From Leptasterias polaris (taxonomy: Eukaryota > Echinodermata > Asteroidea > Forcipulatida > Asteriidae): 64,000 nucleotides of DNA. The stretch spans positions 4,562,001 to 4,626,000 of the forward strand of contig JAZGTN010000058.1 of the NCBI GenBank assembly GCA_037783415.1, written 5' to 3'. The translations under genes and the position numbers were made by a program. Shown here piece after piece: positions 48,113 through 61,446 of the stretch (its first letter is position 1; each line of letters opens with the position of its first letter). The notes under the pieces were generated by a model. It was not told the DNA's origin and did not search any database. It was given only the letters and a program-made list of their open reading frames with translations.

Positions 48113-50018
48113 TGCGTTATGACAGACTTAAACTATCAACAGAGGGCGGTATATCTGTTTCAGTTCTACAAAAAGAGAGGTCGTAAATCCAGTCTTCAAC
48201 AGTTGATTTTGCTAGATGTAATTGGATGGGAACTATCTATCAAGTATCATGTGATGCAGGGCAGTATCCAGCTTATGTACGACAAGTGAGTAGGTCTGAG
48301 AAATTTGCGAGTTAAAAAACAGTTTTTAGTTGAATTTAGTGTCATATTATCTTTAGGAAAATTACATATAATTTCTTTCAAATCGCTGTGTATAAGTAGT
48401 GTTTGTGTGATAGAAAGATTAAATAGACAAAATGTTGTTATTTGTACGGAAAAGTTTGAACTTTCGAGTGTTGTGTTTACACTCGTCAGTCAGTAACAAC
48501 CAGTAACATGTGACTATGATGAGTCAGTATGACCAGTCATGCATGCCAGTGTTAACACTAAACTTTAGTGTAAAATAGTTATTATTTTGACGTTAGTTAT
48601 CACTATTATTACAGTAAGTCCATCACAGTATCAGTTCGGTATAATCAGTCACAGAACCCGGTCACTAATGTTAGTCATCGTGGGTATAATGTGGTGGTGG
48701 TATGCATCAATACAACGTAAATAATTATAATAATTATAATTACACTTACTATCATTCAAGTGAAGTGGGCACTGGTGATAGGCCTATATTTACAGTGTAC
48801 ATGTAACTACGATCATAAATAAAATATGGCATGCATATTACTATTATTACTGCTAGTCTTGATGTTGTTGGCATGGTTGGAGAATTATTATGTCAATTCT
48901 TTTTTTGAATTTCTGGATTTATAGTCATTAGTATTGGCTGTAGCCTATTGTAAGGTTAATGCTGGATGATATCTGTATGAAAAGTGTGTGAAACCGGCTA
49001 GACTTTGTAAAGGGACAGTCATGTCATGGAATAGCACTTTGACTAAGGCCAAATATAAAAACAAGGTATGCGAATAATGCGAATTTGACACAATGTGTTA
49101 TTTCAATGACCTACGCACATGTTGCATGTTTGCATGCATTGTTGGTCAGGCAGGCGATGTGATGATTGCATATGTGCACAAAGGTGTTGTGTAAAGTATG
49201 TCTGACACCTGGGTGTTTTGATGTCATTAGTGCGCAGTGTTGTTGCATACACTTTGCTCAGGTAGTCTTATTTTATATTAGCAATGTGAATGAAAGTTTG
49301 GGTTTTGAAATGACCCCTTTAAATTAAGAAACGGAACAGAAATAGAATGTTGTTGGTACTGCAATTTTACGCGGGACTCGGAAATACTTTGGTCAGTTGG
49401 TAATGTCATTTTACATTGGAAATACTTTGGTCAATCATATTGATGTCATTACATCTCAATAAGTATATTTGGGCTGTAGTGAAACCTCAATACACTACAT
49501 CGAAAGCGTGCTTTTTAAAACCAGGTGGTCTTTTTCCCTACTTATTCAATGGATTCAATGATAACAAAGATAACGGTACAATATAAGTCATGAGACTCGG
49601 CAACAATAAAGTTGATATACAATTGGTTCTGTATATGGAATGTATTACTGGTAACACTTGCTGTAAACAATTGGAGGAACGAAAGAAGTGTATGGTGTGA
49701 CCAATGAATATTATAATGTGGGCTGGTTTATGCAGCTAATATATTGATTGCTGAGTGAAAAGTTTTACATGCTGTGGCTGATATTCCAACTGGGTTAGAT
49801 AATTGATAGGTACTATAGTTTTGTTCAACCTTAATGTTGAACAGTCTGTGTGTGTTTGTGAATATTTAATTTGTATGATGTAGTGAAAGTCATGACAGGA
49901 AACAAACTGCATGAAACGTACTGAATACTGATCAATTTGCTGAACCCATCAGAGTGTTTTACGGCACAAATAGAATTGGCAAATAAAAGAGTGGTCATAG
50001 ACAAATAATCAGTATCTT
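48113..50018. other. AT-rich DNA, no gene recognised
   Basis: No domain-bearing frame, RNA gene or tandem array was seen. It may contain the 5' end and leader of the Helentron that follows, but I could not identify a terminus. Confidence 0.4.
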
Positions 50019-50051
50019 ATGTTATTTGTTATATTTTATGTTCAGGACAAA

Positions 50052-53000
50052 ATGCCGAAGTATCAAGTCGCTGAGAGGGAGAAAGGTGCTATGCGGTTCC
50101 TGACACTGACTGGAGAGAGGAAGCGGGAGAGACGAGCTGTGGTTTCCTCTGACAGATGTGTGTTTTTTTCTGACTTTACTGTTTCTTCTGTGAATTCTGC
50201 TGTCTTTCACTCTAACATGACTCAAGTGTCTATGCTTGAGGACGTCCCTGAGAAACTTGCAGATGTGCAAGCTATCAGGGACAGCAATAATATGTGTAAG
50301 AATGATGAGCATAAGAATGACAAAATACTTGACAATAAGAATGATAAAATACTTGCCAATAAGAAGCATAAAATACTTGGCAATAAGAAGGTGAATCAAA
50401 GTGATGTGAAGCTGGAAAGAGTCCACCATGAGAAGCTTGGAAGTCACATCAATGAGAAGCTTGGAAGTCACATCCATGAGAAAGGTGAGAGTCACAGTCA
50501 TTATGAGTATGAAGGTCACTGCCATGAGAAGACTGAAAGTCACAGCCATAAAGGTGAGAGCCACAGTCATTATGAGTATGAAGGTCACTGCCATGAGAAG
50601 ACTAAAAGTCACAGCAATGAGAAAGGTGTGAGTCAAAGCCATGACAAGTCTGAAAGTCACAGCAATGAGAAAGGTGAGAGTCGGAACAATTATGAAAGCC
50701 ATGTGAATTCTAATGAAAGTCATGTCAAAAGTTATTGCAAAAGTATGCTTGTCAAGAATAAAAGCCTCAATGGAAAGTACAAAAGCCTGAATGACAAGTT
50801 CAACAGCCATGGTGACAGATGTAAGAAATGCAACAAGTACAGGTACATGTATGAGAATCAGATAAGCAAGAAAAGGTGTATGAAGTCCTGTAAAGACAGG
50901 TATGGGAATCAGATGTACATGTATCAGAAGAGCCAAGAGAAGTATAAAAGCCAGGTGAACGTGGTATTTGCAGTACCAATGAAAAAGAGTCCTCGTACAT
51001 TAAAGAGGAAAGTGATTGAAACATGTACATGTAAGAATGGCAGAAAGTGTCAGAAAAAAGCTAAAAGGTTGCAATCAACTGGATACACGGTTACAAAATG
51101 TGGAAAAATGACAGACAAAGCTAGGAAACATATGATGTACAGTTACCACAAAAATGGGAAATCGATGGAGATTCGTATGACAAAGGTGGATAGACAATTG
51201 CATGAAAAGAAACAGAGAAGCATATTTAGGCATACTAAAAGAAGTATTAGCCAATTAATTCAAACTGAACAAAGTGAGAGTGCCAAGAAATTGAGAAGAA
51301 AAAATGACCCAGAAAAGTACAAATGTGATAAGAAGAGAAAAACATGTAGAGCAGAAAAACTGAATAAGTTTGAAAAAGAATCAAACAATGGTAAAACATG
51401 TATGTGTTGGCTCTGTGATGAAATTGATGAATCTGGTGCAAGGACAATACAATGTGATAAATGTTGTGTGTGGTTTCACCTTAGTTGCTCTGGGTTTTTT
51501 AATGTGACACAACGATTGATCAGTAAGACATTCACGTGGATTTGCCGCAAATGTGGACATAGTAATTACAGTGACACTTTGTTTAACAATTTTGGTATTT
51601 CTACAGATGAAAATAGTTTTGACTTGTACAGTGGAGTGAACAAGTGTTTGGATGAATGGTCAGCAAAAAAGAAAGCAAGATCACATGGTGCTACATGTAC
51701 ATCAAAGGCAGGACATAGGTATGTTGAACAGAGCAATGCAAAGCAGTCGGTGACAAGACAAACTGGTGGTTATTTCTTAAGGAAGAACAAAACAAATCCA
51801 TCTCCCTCTAAACAGTCGAGTGTAAATGGTAAATCAAAAAGTGAGGAGAAAGCAGATAATCAAACACAACCCAAAGTGTCACTGAATATGCGTACAAGAT
51901 CACACAGTGAAAGAACTCGGCCTTTCATTGATAAGACTGGAAAAACAGAAACACACAGCTGTATCAAGGATGCCCACAAAAATGCTGTAAAGAAAAATGC
52001 ATCTCATTGTGAATCACATGTTGATGAATATTGGATGAAGATGTCAAAAAAGCGAACAAAAACAGTGAAGTATTGTGAAGGAAAAAATAATAATATGACA
52101 GAAGGTCAAAGAACCCCATTAAAGAGAAGAGTTGATACAAATGTGAGTAATGGCAGTAATGAATTGCAGTCTAAAGATTCATGTGCTGAAATGGTGAAGC
52201 CAGCGAAAATGAAATGTAAAACTCTGAGTAGTAAGGATATTAATTTTGACCAAACGCTGGTGGCACAAGGTACTCATCATCAGGGCCATGCTAGATTTGG
52301 AGTAAATAGTGGAAAGCAATGTGTGGCAATGAGCCTTAGTGCTATTATGAGAAGTCAGACAAAGTGTATGAAATATTGGCAAATGAATGAAATGGACAAT
52401 GTGCTGAATACTGGTAATGAGTTATATGGATTTTTACAGAGAAGTTCAACCATGAATAATGAGTATCTGCTTGTTAATGAATTACCAACCGATTTAAATG
52501 TGTATGAAAGCAACTTCAGTATGAATTATGGGGAACCTGTGACTGGAACGTTTAACGAAAATGATCCGAGTTTAGAAGAGTATGGCATGATTTCACTTAA
52601 AAAAGCTGTAGAACAAACAATTCAGATATACCAAGCATGTTTCATATGTTTTCATGGGAGCACTTTTGCAGTGATTGCTCAAGATGGTATTTATTATGTG
52701 TTTGATTCTCATTCTAGAAATGTCCATGGCAGTCAAGTTCAAGAGGGGACAAGCATTCTGATGCGTGCAGTTTCATGGCATGGTGTTTACAGGTATTGTC
52801 TCAATTTAGCTCAATCAATGAATCTGTCGGTTAATGAACAGTTTGAAATAACTGGTGTCAATCTTTGCATAAGCGACAATGCTGTAACATGTACACAGGA
52901 ACATATGAAAGCCAACCATACTTGTAGTGATAGTGCAGTTGATGATTGTAAAGACTGGAGTATGGATATGCTGCAAGATGATGTAGTGGATTTGACTCTT

Positions 53001-56000
53001 GAGGAGGATGACCAATCAGAAAGGGCTTCTACTTGTAGACTTGGGAATAGTGTAGATCATGGGAGTAACGATGCTGATGTTGGGAGCTTGAATTGTAACA
53101 AAATGAACAGTCATGACTTTAAAGGTGATGTGCCACATGTAGAAACTGGCATGGATTGTGAGAGTCTTGATATTGAAATCATTGGTCTATCTCGACAAAA
53201 TGTGATGACATTTACTCCTCTCACACTTGAGTTTCGACAGAGTCTTTGTGATAAGCTAGAAATTGTAAAATCACACTTGAAGTCTTCTTTTGTACCTGAA
53301 GAATGTCCAGTTATTGGAAAGCCTAATGATGTGAAGAAGATTAGAGGTGATGGTAATTGTTTTTTCCGAGCGATTTCATATGCTTTATCAGGATCTGAAA
53401 ACAGTCATATGAAGTTGAGGATTGCAACTGTCAATCACTTGTTGAAAAACCAAAGTAAATTTCAATGTGTTTTGAGAGATGGATTTATTAGCATGGAGGA
53501 CTATGTAATGACACAAATGATGTATGATAGTGGAACATGGGCAACAGAACTTGAATTAATGGCAATGGTTGATATGTTGAAAGTTGACATATGTACATTT
53601 GATGATGTAAATAATTGGTATAGATTTTCTGCAAATTATTTTGACAACAATCTTCCAAGTTTAGGAATGGCAATTTACTTATATCACAGAGGAAGAGTTC
53701 ATTATGATGTTGTTTTGTCAGTTACTGAGATAACTATGCAATTTTCTGATGTAAAGGGAAAACAGAAAACATCTTCAAAGCAGACAGTGCAGTGTGATAA
53801 AGACATAGGCATTCAACATAATGATAGTCTGGAAACTGTAGTGAACAAAGTGACAGCAAAAACTGTGAAACCAAAAAGGAAAAAGCGTGTCAATTTGAAA
53901 TTAAAGCAAAAATTGGCAAGGGAGAAAGCTAGAAAAAAATACAAACAATTTGTGCAGCAGAAAGAAATGAAACCAAAAGAATCTAAAATGGCCAAACAGA
54001 AGAAACGTGATAAATTGAAACATAGCAATGATGAACACACACAAGAGAAATCAAAGTACAATAAGAAAAGTTACAATGAAAATGCTGAAATTATAAAACA
54101 AAATTTGAAAATGAAATACCACGAGAATTTATGTTTTAAATCTAGAAGACTCAGTGCTCAAAAAGCAAGATATCAGGTATCGAAGGATGAAATAGCTGTA
54201 TGTAAGAAAAGGAAGTACCAAGACAATCCTTCATATAGAGACAGTTTGAGGATCAATACTGAAAAAAAGTACAAAGAAAATGCTCAATATAGAGAGAGCT
54301 TAATTAATAAGAGTAAATCTAGATATTGTAAGGATGCTAGATTTAGAAAGACATTGATTAACTTTGGCAAATCTAAATATAGTAACAATGTCAGATACAA
54401 AGAAAGACTACTCAAATACAATAAAGCTAAATATCAGAATTCAAAATACAGGAGAAACTTAATCCAGTATGGAAAGCACAAATATCACACGAATAAAGCT
54501 TATAAGGAAAATATGATTAATAAAAATCGCAAACGTGCCTTGAATAAAAAGGAAAAGACACTCAGTATTAGTCACGTGACAAAGATGTTTAGGAAAGAAG
54601 TTTCACAAGGACCTGAATATGTTTGCGCTGTTTGTCTTAAACTTCTCTTTCGGAAACAGGTTTTGAAATGTAATAAAGATAAATACAGAGACTCTACTTT
54701 TTTATCAGCAAATTATGTTCATACTTGTAGTCGAAATTGTCCATCAAGTTGTCATGTGATACAGTCTAGCAGAGCATGCTTGTGGATATGCCACACATGT
54801 CATACGAAACTACTCAATAATGACTTTCCAGCAGAGGCATATGTCAATAATTTAACACTAACAGATATTCCACAGCAGTTAGATTGTTTAAATGGTTTAG
54901 AAAAACATTTGATTGCAATAAATATCCCATTCATTAAGATGATAGCATTACCTAAAGGAGGACAGCATGGTGTCAGAGGACCAGTTGTATGTGTGCCATC
55001 CAATGTAACCGAAACTGTGAAGTCATTACCAAGAAGTAGAAATGATGATCAGATGATTAGAGTAAAATTAAAGAGAAAGCTGACTTATCGTGGACATTAT
55101 CAGTATGAGTTTGTCAACAAGAAAAATGTCGAGAATGCATTGCATTATCTTAAACATAATAACGTGTGGTATCAAGATATTGAAATTAACACTGATTGGG
55201 AAGACCCATTATTAGAGGATGTTGCAGTAAGTGCTGAAAGTGATGATGGAGTAGTTGATAAGATTGACAGCGATGAAGAAACTGATGAGGATCGCTTGCG
55301 TGGAATTCCACTTGATACATGTTTACAGCCATCAGATATAGGTCAGGAAATTCTGGATCAGTATTTTGATGATATACTTTGTGTTGCACCATGTGAAGGA
55401 AATAATCCAGTCAGAGTTTTAATGGAAGAAGGCAATGAAGCAAAATGCTTTCCAACATTATTTTCTCAAGGAACTCCCATATTTAGTGATAAGCGTGATG
55501 AGAAGCTAACCCTGTGTAGATATCTGCATAACAGACTCATGCATGCTGATAATAGGTTTGCAAAGAACACTCAGTACATTTTTTATGCACAATACTTGTT
55601 GGAAATTCAAAAAGTGATGTCATGTGTTTCTATTGCATTGCGTAAAAGCTCCAGCAGAATGTACAATGATGAAAGAGTAGAAGCAAGAATGATAAATGAC
55701 AAGGAACATTTGAGAGACATTCTAAAGTCTGATAGTGGATACAAATTTCTGAAACCAATCAGAGGAACACCTCCATATTGGCAAGCAACACAGAAAGATG
55801 TTTTAGCTATGATAAGACAGTTAGGAATCCCAACTTGGTTTTGCTCATTCTCAGCAGCAGATATGAGATGGCCTGAAGTTATCAACACAATATTGCGACA
55901 GCAAGGTGATTCAAGAGATGTGAATGATTTAGACTGGAATGAGAAATGCAATGTATTGAGAAGTAATCCTGTTACTGCAGCTAGAATGTTTGACAAACGA

Positions 56001-56429
56001 TTTCATACTTTTTTAAAAGATGTCATTATGTCAAAGGCTGAACCTATTGGAAAAGTGAAGGATTATTTTTACCGAGTGGAGTTTCAACAGAGAGGATCTC
56101 CTCATACACATTGTCTTTTCTGGATTGAAAATGCACCAAGATTAGGACATGATCAGGACAAGGATGTTGTTACATTTATTGATAGATATGTCAGTTGTGA
56201 GTTGCCATCTAAGGAAGAAGATAATGAACTTAATGAGATTGTCAGTCGTGTACAGCTTCATAGCCGGAGGCATACAAAGTCATGTAAAAAAAAGGTACTG
56301 AGTGCAGGTTCAATTTCCCTAGACCACCATCTAAACAGACATTTATTGCACAACCACAGCCAACAGATGATGAAAAAGAGAATGATGAAAATGATGATAA
56401 AGAAAGTGATGACGCAAAAAAAGTATTGA
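50052..56429 (+). CDS. Helentron protein part 1: PHD, protease, OTU, Helitron N-terminal and HUH Rep
   Basis: About 2,125 residues. I prefer the ATG at 50052 ([10 protein letters not shown], good context after a ttatgttcag acceptor-like site) over the one at 50019. Residues are numbered from 50019. 130-240: His/Ser/Glu/Lys repeats ([15 protein letters not shown]). 460-513: PHD finger ([10 protein letters not shown] ... WFHLSC ... WICRKCGH). 758-950: papain-like domain with GKQCVAMS and FDSHSR, like peptidase C76 deubiquitinases. 1107-1228: OTU with [11 protein letters not shown] and HYDVV. 1380-1515: repeats of type KYxxNxxYRxxLI. 1530-1718: Cys-rich DUF6570-like region. 1808-2030: Helitron-like N-terminal region. 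The HUH motif is [10 protein letters not shown] (about 2027). The last 45 residues are out of frame after a run of eight A at 56286-56293. Confidence 0.86.
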   Translation: MPKYQVAEREKGAMRFLTLTGERKRERRAVVSSDRCVFFSDFTVSSVNSAVFHSNMTQVSMLEDVPEKLADVQAIRDSNNMCKNDEHKNDKILDNKNDKILANKKHKILGNKKVNQSDVKLERVHHEKLGSHINEKLGSHIHEKGESHSHYEYEGHCHEKTESHSHKGESHSHYEYEGHCHEKTKSHSNEKGVSQSHDKSESHSNEKGESRNNYESHVNSNESHVKSYCKSMLVKNKSLNGKYKSLNDKFNSHGDRCKKCNKYRYMYENQISKKRCMKSCKDRYGNQMYMYQKSQEKYKSQVNVVFAVPMKKSPRTLKRKVIETCTCKNGRKCQKKAKRLQSTGYTVTKCGKMTDKARKHMMYSYHKNGKSMEIRMTKVDRQLHEKKQRSIFRHTKRSISQLIQTEQSESAKKLRRKNDPEKYKCDKKRKTCRAEKLNKFEKESNNGKTCMCWLCDEIDESGARTIQCDKCCVWFHLSCSGFFNVTQRLISKTFTWICRKCGHSNYSDTLFNNFGISTDENSFDLYSGVNKCLDEWSAKKKARSHGATCTSKAGHRYVEQSNAKQSVTRQTGGYFLRKNKTNPSPSKQSSVNGKSKSEEKADNQTQPKVSLNMRTRSHSERTRPFIDKTGKTETHSCIKDAHKNAVKKNASHCESHVDEYWMKMSKKRTKTVKYCEGKNNNMTEGQRTPLKRRVDTNVSNGSNELQSKDSCAEMVKPAKMKCKTLSSKDINFDQTLVAQGTHHQGHARFGVNSGKQCVAMSLSAIMRSQTKCMKYWQMNEMDNVLNTGNELYGFLQRSSTMNNEYLLVNELPTDLNVYESNFSMNYGEPVTGTFNENDPSLEEYGMISLKKAVEQTIQIYQACFICFHGSTFAVIAQDGIYYVFDSHSRNVHGSQVQEGTSILMRAVSWHGVYRYCLNLAQSMNLSVNEQFEITGVNLCISDNAVTCTQEHMKANHTCSDSAVDDCKDWSMDMLQDDVVDLTLEEDDQSERASTCRLGNSVDHGSNDADVGSLNCNKMNSHDFKGDVPHVETGMDCESLDIEIIGLSRQNVMTFTPLTLEFRQSLCDKLEIVKSHLKSSFVPEECPVIGKPNDVKKIRGDGNCFFRAISYALSGSENSHMKLRIATVNHLLKNQSKFQCVLRDGFISMEDYVMTQMMYDSGTWATELELMAMVDMLKVDICTFDDVNNWYRFSANYFDNNLPSLGMAIYLYHRGRVHYDVVLSVTEITMQFSDVKGKQKTSSKQTVQCDKDIGIQHNDSLETVVNKVTAKTVKPKRKKRVNLKLKQKLAREKARKKYKQFVQQKEMKPKESKMAKQKKRDKLKHSNDEHTQEKSKYNKKSYNENAEIIKQNLKMKYHENLCFKSRRLSAQKARYQVSKDEIAVCKKRKYQDNPSYRDSLRINTEKKYKENAQYRESLINKSKSRYCKDARFRKTLINFGKSKYSNNVRYKERLLKYNKAKYQNSKYRRNLIQYGKHKYHTNKAYKENMINKNRKRALNKKEKTLSISHVTKMFRKEVSQGPEYVCAVCLKLLFRKQVLKCNKDKYRDSTFLSANYVHTCSRNCPSSCHVIQSSRACLWICHTCHTKLLNNDFPAEAYVNNLTLTDIPQQLDCLNGLEKHLIAINIPFIKMIALPKGGQHGVRGPVVCVPSNVTETVKSLPRSRNDDQMIRVKLKRKLTYRGHYQYEFVNKKNVENALHYLKHNNVWYQDIEINTDWEDPLLEDVAVSAESDDGVVDKIDSDEETDEDRLRGIPLDTCLQPSDIGQEILDQYFDDILCVAPCEGNNPVRVLMEEGNEAKCFPTLFSQGTPIFSDKRDEKLTLCRYLHNRLMHADNRFAKNTQYIFYAQYLLEIQKVMSCVSIALRKSSSRMYNDERVEARMINDKEHLRDILKSDSGYKFLKPIRGTPPYWQATQKDVLAMIRQLGIPTWFCSFSAADMRWPEVINTILRQQGDSRDVNDLDWNEKCNVLRSNPVTAARMFDKRFHTFLKDVIMSKAEPIGKVKDYFYRVEFQQRGSPHTHCLFWIENAPRLGHDQDKDVVTFIDRYVSCELPSKEEDNELNEIVSRVQLHSRRHTKSCKKKVLSAGSISLDHHLNRHLLHNHSQQMMKKRMMKMMIKKVMTQKKY

Positions 56430-59400
56430 AGTCACTTTGGGTTGCAATAAAAGATGAAGAAAACCAACACATGACAACTACTGAGTTGTTTGAGCATATT
56501 GGTATTACACAACAGGAATTTGAGAAGGCCAACAATGTGTTAAGCAAGAAGACCACTATTGTACTGAAAAGACAACCACAAGATGTTTGGGTCAATTTGT
56601 ACAATCCTCATTTGATAAGATGTTGGAGTGCAAATATGGACATTCAGTATATCTGTGATGTGTATGCTTGTGTGGCTTACATTGTATCGTACATGTCTAA
56701 AGCTGAACGTGAAATAGGTGTTTTGTTGTCACATGCTCAGAGTGAGGCACAGAAAGGTAATTTAGATGCCAAACAGAGTATGAAGAAACTTGGTTCTGTG
56801 TATCTGCATAATCGTGAAGTATCAGCACAAGAAGCAGTGTGTCGGGTCTGTGGTTTGAGATTAAAAGAAGGATCTAGAGAAGTACAGTTTATACCTGTTG
56901 GTGAGAATCCTGTCAGAATGAGTTTACCGATAAGTGTGATTAAAAGCAAATGTGATGGTGATGATAATATATGGATGACGAGTAGAGTTGATCGGTACCT
57001 TGCAAGGCCAGATACTGATGAATTTGAGTCAATGTGCTTAGGAAAATTCTGTTCAGAATATAGAGTAATATATACAGGCAGCAACAAAACCAAAGGAGAA
57101 AGTAAAAAGAAACGGGTGCCAGTTCATTTATTAAAGAATCATTTAGGTTATATACAGAAGCGAAGTCGAAGTGATCCAGCAGTCATTAGATACCCTAGAT
57201 TTTCAGTTGTCAAATGTCCAGAGAAATACTATCAGAGTGTCCTTCAATTATTTCTTCCATATCGTGTTGATGCACAACTGAAGCCGTCAAAGTTCAATTT
57301 GTATGAAGACTTTTACAACAACGGTTTTGTTCGTTTGAATAATGTGCTGCAGTCTGTCAAGTGCATTGTTGAGAAGAATCGATCTCTGTATGAGTCTAAT
57401 GTTGAGGCACTGGATGAAGCAAAAGAATTTCTTGAGAAATTTGGTCCACAAGAAGATGCATGGGCTCAGATTTGTCCTGAAACAGAACAAGAGAGACTTG
57501 AATGCCAAAACAAATGTCCTGATTTAATGAATGACTCTGAAGATGAATGTGAAATTCCTGATTTGAAATCTGACAGTAATAAAGAAGTATTGAGCAACAT
57601 TGAGCCATATTCAGATAGAATATCCAAGCATGAAGCAATTGCATTGTGCAGGTCACTAAATGTAAAGCAGAAACTAATTTTCTATAAAATCAGACAGTGG
57701 TGTTTGGACAAGACAAATGGCAAACATATAGAGCCATTTCATGTTTTTGTCACTGGTGGTGCTGGAACAGGAAAGAGTCATTTGATCAAATCAATTTATT
57801 ATGAAGCAACAAGACTGTTTGCTAGAATGATGGAAAATCCTGATGATGTATCTGTATTGCTTACAGCTCCTACTGGTGTTGCAGCTTTCAATATCAACGG
57901 TGCCACTATTCACAGTGCATTCTCAATACCTGTAAATGCTAGACTGCCATACCAGCCACTCGGTGAAGATAAGATCAGTACGCTTCGGAATAAATTTCAA
58001 CAGTTACACATTTTAATTATAGATGAAATCTCAATGGTAGATCAAAAATTATTGTGCTACATTCATGGACGTCTACGACAGATAAAACAAACAAGAGACT
58101 ATGGTTCATTCGGTAATGTCAGTATAATAGCTGTTGGAGATTTCTATCAGTTGCCTCCAGTAAAAGGAAAATCTCTGTACCAAAGCACACTTCAATGTGA
58201 TTTGTGGAACGATAACTTCCTGAAAGTAGAACTGACTGAGATAATGAGACAAAAGGAAGATGGACATTTTGCTGAAGTACTGAACAGGTTGCGTGTAAGA
58301 AAGAAACAGGAAAAGTTATGGCAGAATGACATTACAATGTTGCAATCACGTGAAACTGGAGAAGATTGGAGTGATGCTGTTCATATTTACCCTTGTAACA
58401 AGCAAGTTGATGAATATAATTTGAAAACCGTGTTTGCAAAGTGTGTAGACTGTGTGTGTATTTTGGCCAGGGATTTGAAGAAAGATGAAAGAAGTGGTAA
58501 TATGAAACGTGCTGAAATAAAAGGAAAGAAATCCTCATTATCAAAATCATTGTGGCTTGGTATTGGTGCTAGGGTAATGTTGACGAGAAATATTGATGTA
58601 AGTGATGGACTTGTGAATGGAGCAGTTGGAACTGTTCATCAAATAATTACGTTAGCAGCTCAGTCGTCACCAAGTCGTATTGAAATTGATTTTGATAACA
58701 AATCTATCGGGGCAAAATTGAAAAGGCAGTCCTCAAATAATCGAGATGTTCATGTAGTACCTATTGAAATGGTAGAAGAAAGTATTTCTAACCAGTTTGT
58801 GCGACATCAGTTCCCTCTCAAGTTGGCATGGGCTTGTACAGTTCACAAGGTTCAGGGACTCAGTACAGACAGAGCAGTTGTTTGTCTTCATCGTATATTT
58901 GCTGCAGGACAAGCATATGTTGCTTTGAGTAGAGTCACATCACTCAATGGACTTGTGATAGAAGGATTCAATGAAAAATGTATTTATTGCAATGTAGAAG
59001 TGATGGATGCACTGAGAAAGATGGCCTCATTTATTGATGAAAATAATGACAAGAGCAATAATGAACTTGTAGATGATGATAGTGACAGAACAACCATTAT
59101 GATGCATAATATTCAAGGCTTACAAGTTCATCAAATGGACTTCACATCTAATAATGATATGATGTCATCTGACTTCATTTGTCTGACTGAGACATGGATT
59201 GATAGAGAGCCATGTCACGATCTGGATTTGATTGATTTCAACTGGTATCATCAACGAAGATGTAATTCATATGACAACTCTAGTTTACTTACCCAAATAT
59301 TAAAGGAGCAGAGTCATGGTGGTGTTGCTGTTTGTGCCAGAAAAAACAGAGTGCTCTCTAGATTGAAGATTCCAGTGACAAATCTTGAATATATTGCATT

Positions 59401-59743
59401 TCAGATCATTTCAGAAGTTTGTTTAACCGTTGTTGTAATCTATCGACCACCGTCTTATGTAATGAGAGATTTTATTGTTGTCCTCAAACTCTTGCTTGAT
59501 GAAATACACAAAGTATCCAACAAATGCATTATTATGGGTGATTTCAATGAAGATATTTTCAAACAATCTTCTTGTGTTGAGAAAGTGATGCATGAACATG
59601 GTTATAAGCAGTGTGTTACTGAAGCCACTACTGAGAGAGGAACACTAATTGACCATGTTTACATCAAAAACATGGCTTCTATCCAGACCCATGTAGTGCC
59701 AACATATTACAGCTATCATGAATCGATTGCAATTAGGTTTTAG
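56288..59743 (+). CDS. Helentron protein part 2: Rep C-terminal, Pif1 helicase and endonuclease
   Basis: The open frame begins directly after a TAA at 56285 and has no ATG near its start. Its first residues ([14 protein letters not shown]) continue the Rep domain broken at the A run, so it is the -1 continuation of part 1. The paired Rep tyrosines are in [11 protein letters not shown]. The Pif1-like SF1B helicase has Walker [10 protein letters not shown] (57757), [10 protein letters not shown], Walker [22 protein letters not shown], a motif IV region LTEIMRQ, and [13 protein letters not shown]. After about 59095 there is an AP-endonuclease-like domain: [38 protein letters not shown]. The usual SDH near its end reads SYH. 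The stop is TAG at 59741-59743. Confidence 0.88.
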   Translation, partial: KKGTECRFNFPRPPSKQTFIAQPQPTDDEKENDENDDKESDDAKKVLKSLWVAIKDEENQHMTTTELFEHIGITQQEFEKANNVLSKKTTIVLKRQPQDVWVNLYNPHLIRCWSANMDIQYICDVYACVAYIVSYMSKAEREIGVLLSHAQSEAQKGNLDAKQSMKKLGSVYLHNREVSAQEAVCRVCGLRLKEGSREVQFIPVGENPVRMSLPISVIKSKCDGDDNIWMTSRVDRYLARPDTDEFESMCLGKFCSEYRVIYTGSNKTKGESKKKRVPVHLLKNHLGYIQKRSRSDPAVIRYPRFSVVKCPEKYYQSVLQLFLPYRVDAQLKPSKFNLYEDFYNNGFVRLNNVLQSVKCIVEKNRSLYESNVEALDEAKEFLEKFGPQEDAWAQICPETEQERLECQNKCPDLMNDSEDECEIPDLKSDSNKEVLSNIEPYSDRISKHEAIALCRSLNVKQKLIFYKIRQWCLDKTNGKHIEPFHVFVTGGAGTGKSHLIKSIYYEATRLFARMMENPDDVSVLLTAPTGVAAFNINGATIHSAFSIPVNARLPYQPLGEDKISTLRNKFQQLHILIIDEISMVDQKLLCYIHGRLRQIKQTRDYGSFGNVSIIAVGDFYQLPPVKGKSLYQSTLQCDLWNDNFLKVELTEIMRQKEDGHFAEVLNRLRVRKKQEKLWQNDITMLQSRETGEDWSDAVHIYPCNKQVDEYNLKTVFAKCVDCVCILARDLKKDERSGNMKRAEIKGKKSSLSKSLWLGIGARVMLTRNIDVSDGLVNGAVGTVHQIITLAAQSSPSRIEIDFDNKSIGAKLKRQSSNNRDVHVVPIEMVEESISNQFVRHQFPLKLAWACTVHKVQGLSTDRAVVCLHRIFAAGQAYVALSRVTSLNGLVIEGFNEKCIYCNVEVMDALRKMASFIDENNDKSNNELVDDDSDRTTIMMHNIQGLQVHQMDFTSNNDMMSSDFICLTETWIDREPCHDLDLIDFNWYHQRRCNSYDNSSLLTQILKEQSHGGVAVCARKNRVLSRLKIPVTNLEYIAFQIISEVCLTVVVIYRPPSYVMRDFIVVLKLLLDEIHKVSNKCIIMGDFNEDIFKQSSCVEKVMHEHGYKQCVTEATTERGTLIDHVYIKNMASIQTHVVPTYYSYHESIAIRF

Positions 59744-60793
59744 ATGAAATTCAATGGTTATATCAGGTCAGGTGTAAAGTTTGTGGTTGTATTTACATTA
59801 GTGTTATAAAGCAACAAAAATTATATGTTAGGTAACAAATGACAACTTGCTGATTTTTGGTTTTTCTTTTCAGTGACATATAATATGTACAATAGCTGCA
59901 AGTCAATGGAGCTGATTAACCCCCTACTCATCAACCAGTTGTACAGGTAAGATATGATGAAGGAATGTACTGTTTGCTGTAGTGTTAACTGAAATTGTTA
60001 CTAAAAAAAGATGTTATTGCACACTTACACCAATACACAATAAGCACTGTCATCCACAGTGCTTGTGAGCTCTGTGGAAAAAATCCACAGGCTCATCATA
60101 TACATGATTTTCACATGAAACAACAGATGTCTCTAACACAGAGCATTAGATGTGCCAGGTGATAGCAGGTAAGTCATTCTGTAGTTTACAGCTTTATAAA
60201 TATGTATTTGTGATTGGTCCTCTACCAAGCATCGGTGGTTAGCTCAGTCAATAGGTGACTTGAATGATAATTTAAAAGTCACAGGTTATCACTCAAACAG
60301 AGCTTGATTTAGATATCAGACGTGTGTGAAAGAAACTTGCATTTCAGCACCATGTCTGTGCTTAATCAAATAATGCATTGTCACTTAACCAACAGAGACC
60401 TGTGATTCACATGTCACTTGCATTATTTATGGCTGTTATAAAACAGGGCTGTACATAATCGTCAGTATTCAATCAATACCAAATTATTATGCCCAGTTCA
60501 CAATTATTAATAGTTTGCTACTATTTGCACAATAAATAAATGTGGGTGATGTATTCACAAAAAATTTAATCATGTTATAGAATCGGGTAGTTAAATGTGT
60601 TGTTTGTTTTTGTTGATGACATAGCTAACACATAAAGCATCAGGCTGTACCATCAACTGCTTGCAGAAAGCAATGGAGCCAAACGACCCCTGACTGCTTG
60701 TCCACTGTATTGACTGTACCCACACTGTCTGCTGTTGCTGTTGCTTCAAACTGATGGTGTACAGCAAACATGAAACTGTTTTATATAGGACAA
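59744..60793 (+). other. Non-coding DNA downstream of the Helentron genes
   Basis: No domain-bearing frame. At 60228-60290 a sequence with an A-box-like 'ttagctcagtc' and a weak B-box-like 'ggttatcactc' is a poor tRNA relic. The stretch may be the 3' untranslated part of the transposon. Confidence 0.4.
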
Positions 60794-61446
60794 CAAGGTG
60801 CTACAAACTGATGGAGGTAATTTACTCCCATTTGCTGCTCATCATCTGCGTTAGCAGTATTGATGCTGTCTGCCTTTCCACCAGTGAATGCAGCTTACAG
60901 TAGACTCAACCATGGTGCCACGAACTGATGGAGCTAATCTACCTCACTAGCTGTTTGTCATCTGTACTGACTGTCTTCATTCTGTCTGACTTTTCACCAT
61001 TGGTTGCAGCTGATGAAGTATGCACAAGTATACGTACCATAAACTGCAATGCACTGTAGCTACAAGGGATTGTAGCTGGTCACCCTCCTGGTTGTCACTT
61101 ATCATCTGCATTGAATGTGTTCATTCTGTGTGACTGTCTTCCATTGGATGGAGCTGAGAGCCCACTCAATCAAGGTGGTACGAACTGATGGAGCTAATTT
61201 ACTCCCACTTGCTGCTCATCATCTGCGTTAGCTGTATTGATACTGTCTGCCTTTCCACCAGTGAATGCAGCTTACAGTAGACTCAACCATGGTGCCACGA
61301 ACTGGTGGAGCTAATCTACCTCACTAGCTGTTTGTCATCTGTACTGACTGTCTTCATTCTGTCTGACTTTCCACCATTGGTTTCAGCTGATGATGTATGC
61401 ACAAGTATACCTAATATGTGTACCATAAACTGCAATGCACTGTAGC
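60794..61446. repeat. Direct repeat of about 270 bp, 377-bp period
   Basis: 60794-61061 and 61171-61446 share long stretches (tgctgctcatcatctgcgtt, cagcttacagtagactcaac, atctacctcactagctgttt). A shorter motif 'gaactgatggagctaat' occurs inside each copy as well, so the repeat itself has a doubled structure. No coding frame. Confidence 0.85.

Larger units (their letters stand above)
50052..59743 (+). mobile_element. Helentron-type (Helitron2) rolling-circle transposon, coding part
   Basis: The coding region holds, in order, PHD, papain-like protease, OTU, Helitron N-terminal, Rep (HUH then paired Tyr), Pif1-like helicase and an apurinic-type endonuclease. Rep plus helicase defines Helitrons, and OTU plus a C-terminal endonuclease is typical of the Helentron branch. 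The transposon ends (terminal hairpins and insertion site) were not found; repeats at 60794-61446 may belong to its 3' part. One -1 shift is the only disruption seen in nearly 9.7 kb, so the copy is young. Confidence 0.88.

Noticed and set aside
60228..60292. tRNA-like sequence with an A-box-like motif
   Set aside because: Stems do not pair well and the B box is poor; at most a relic.
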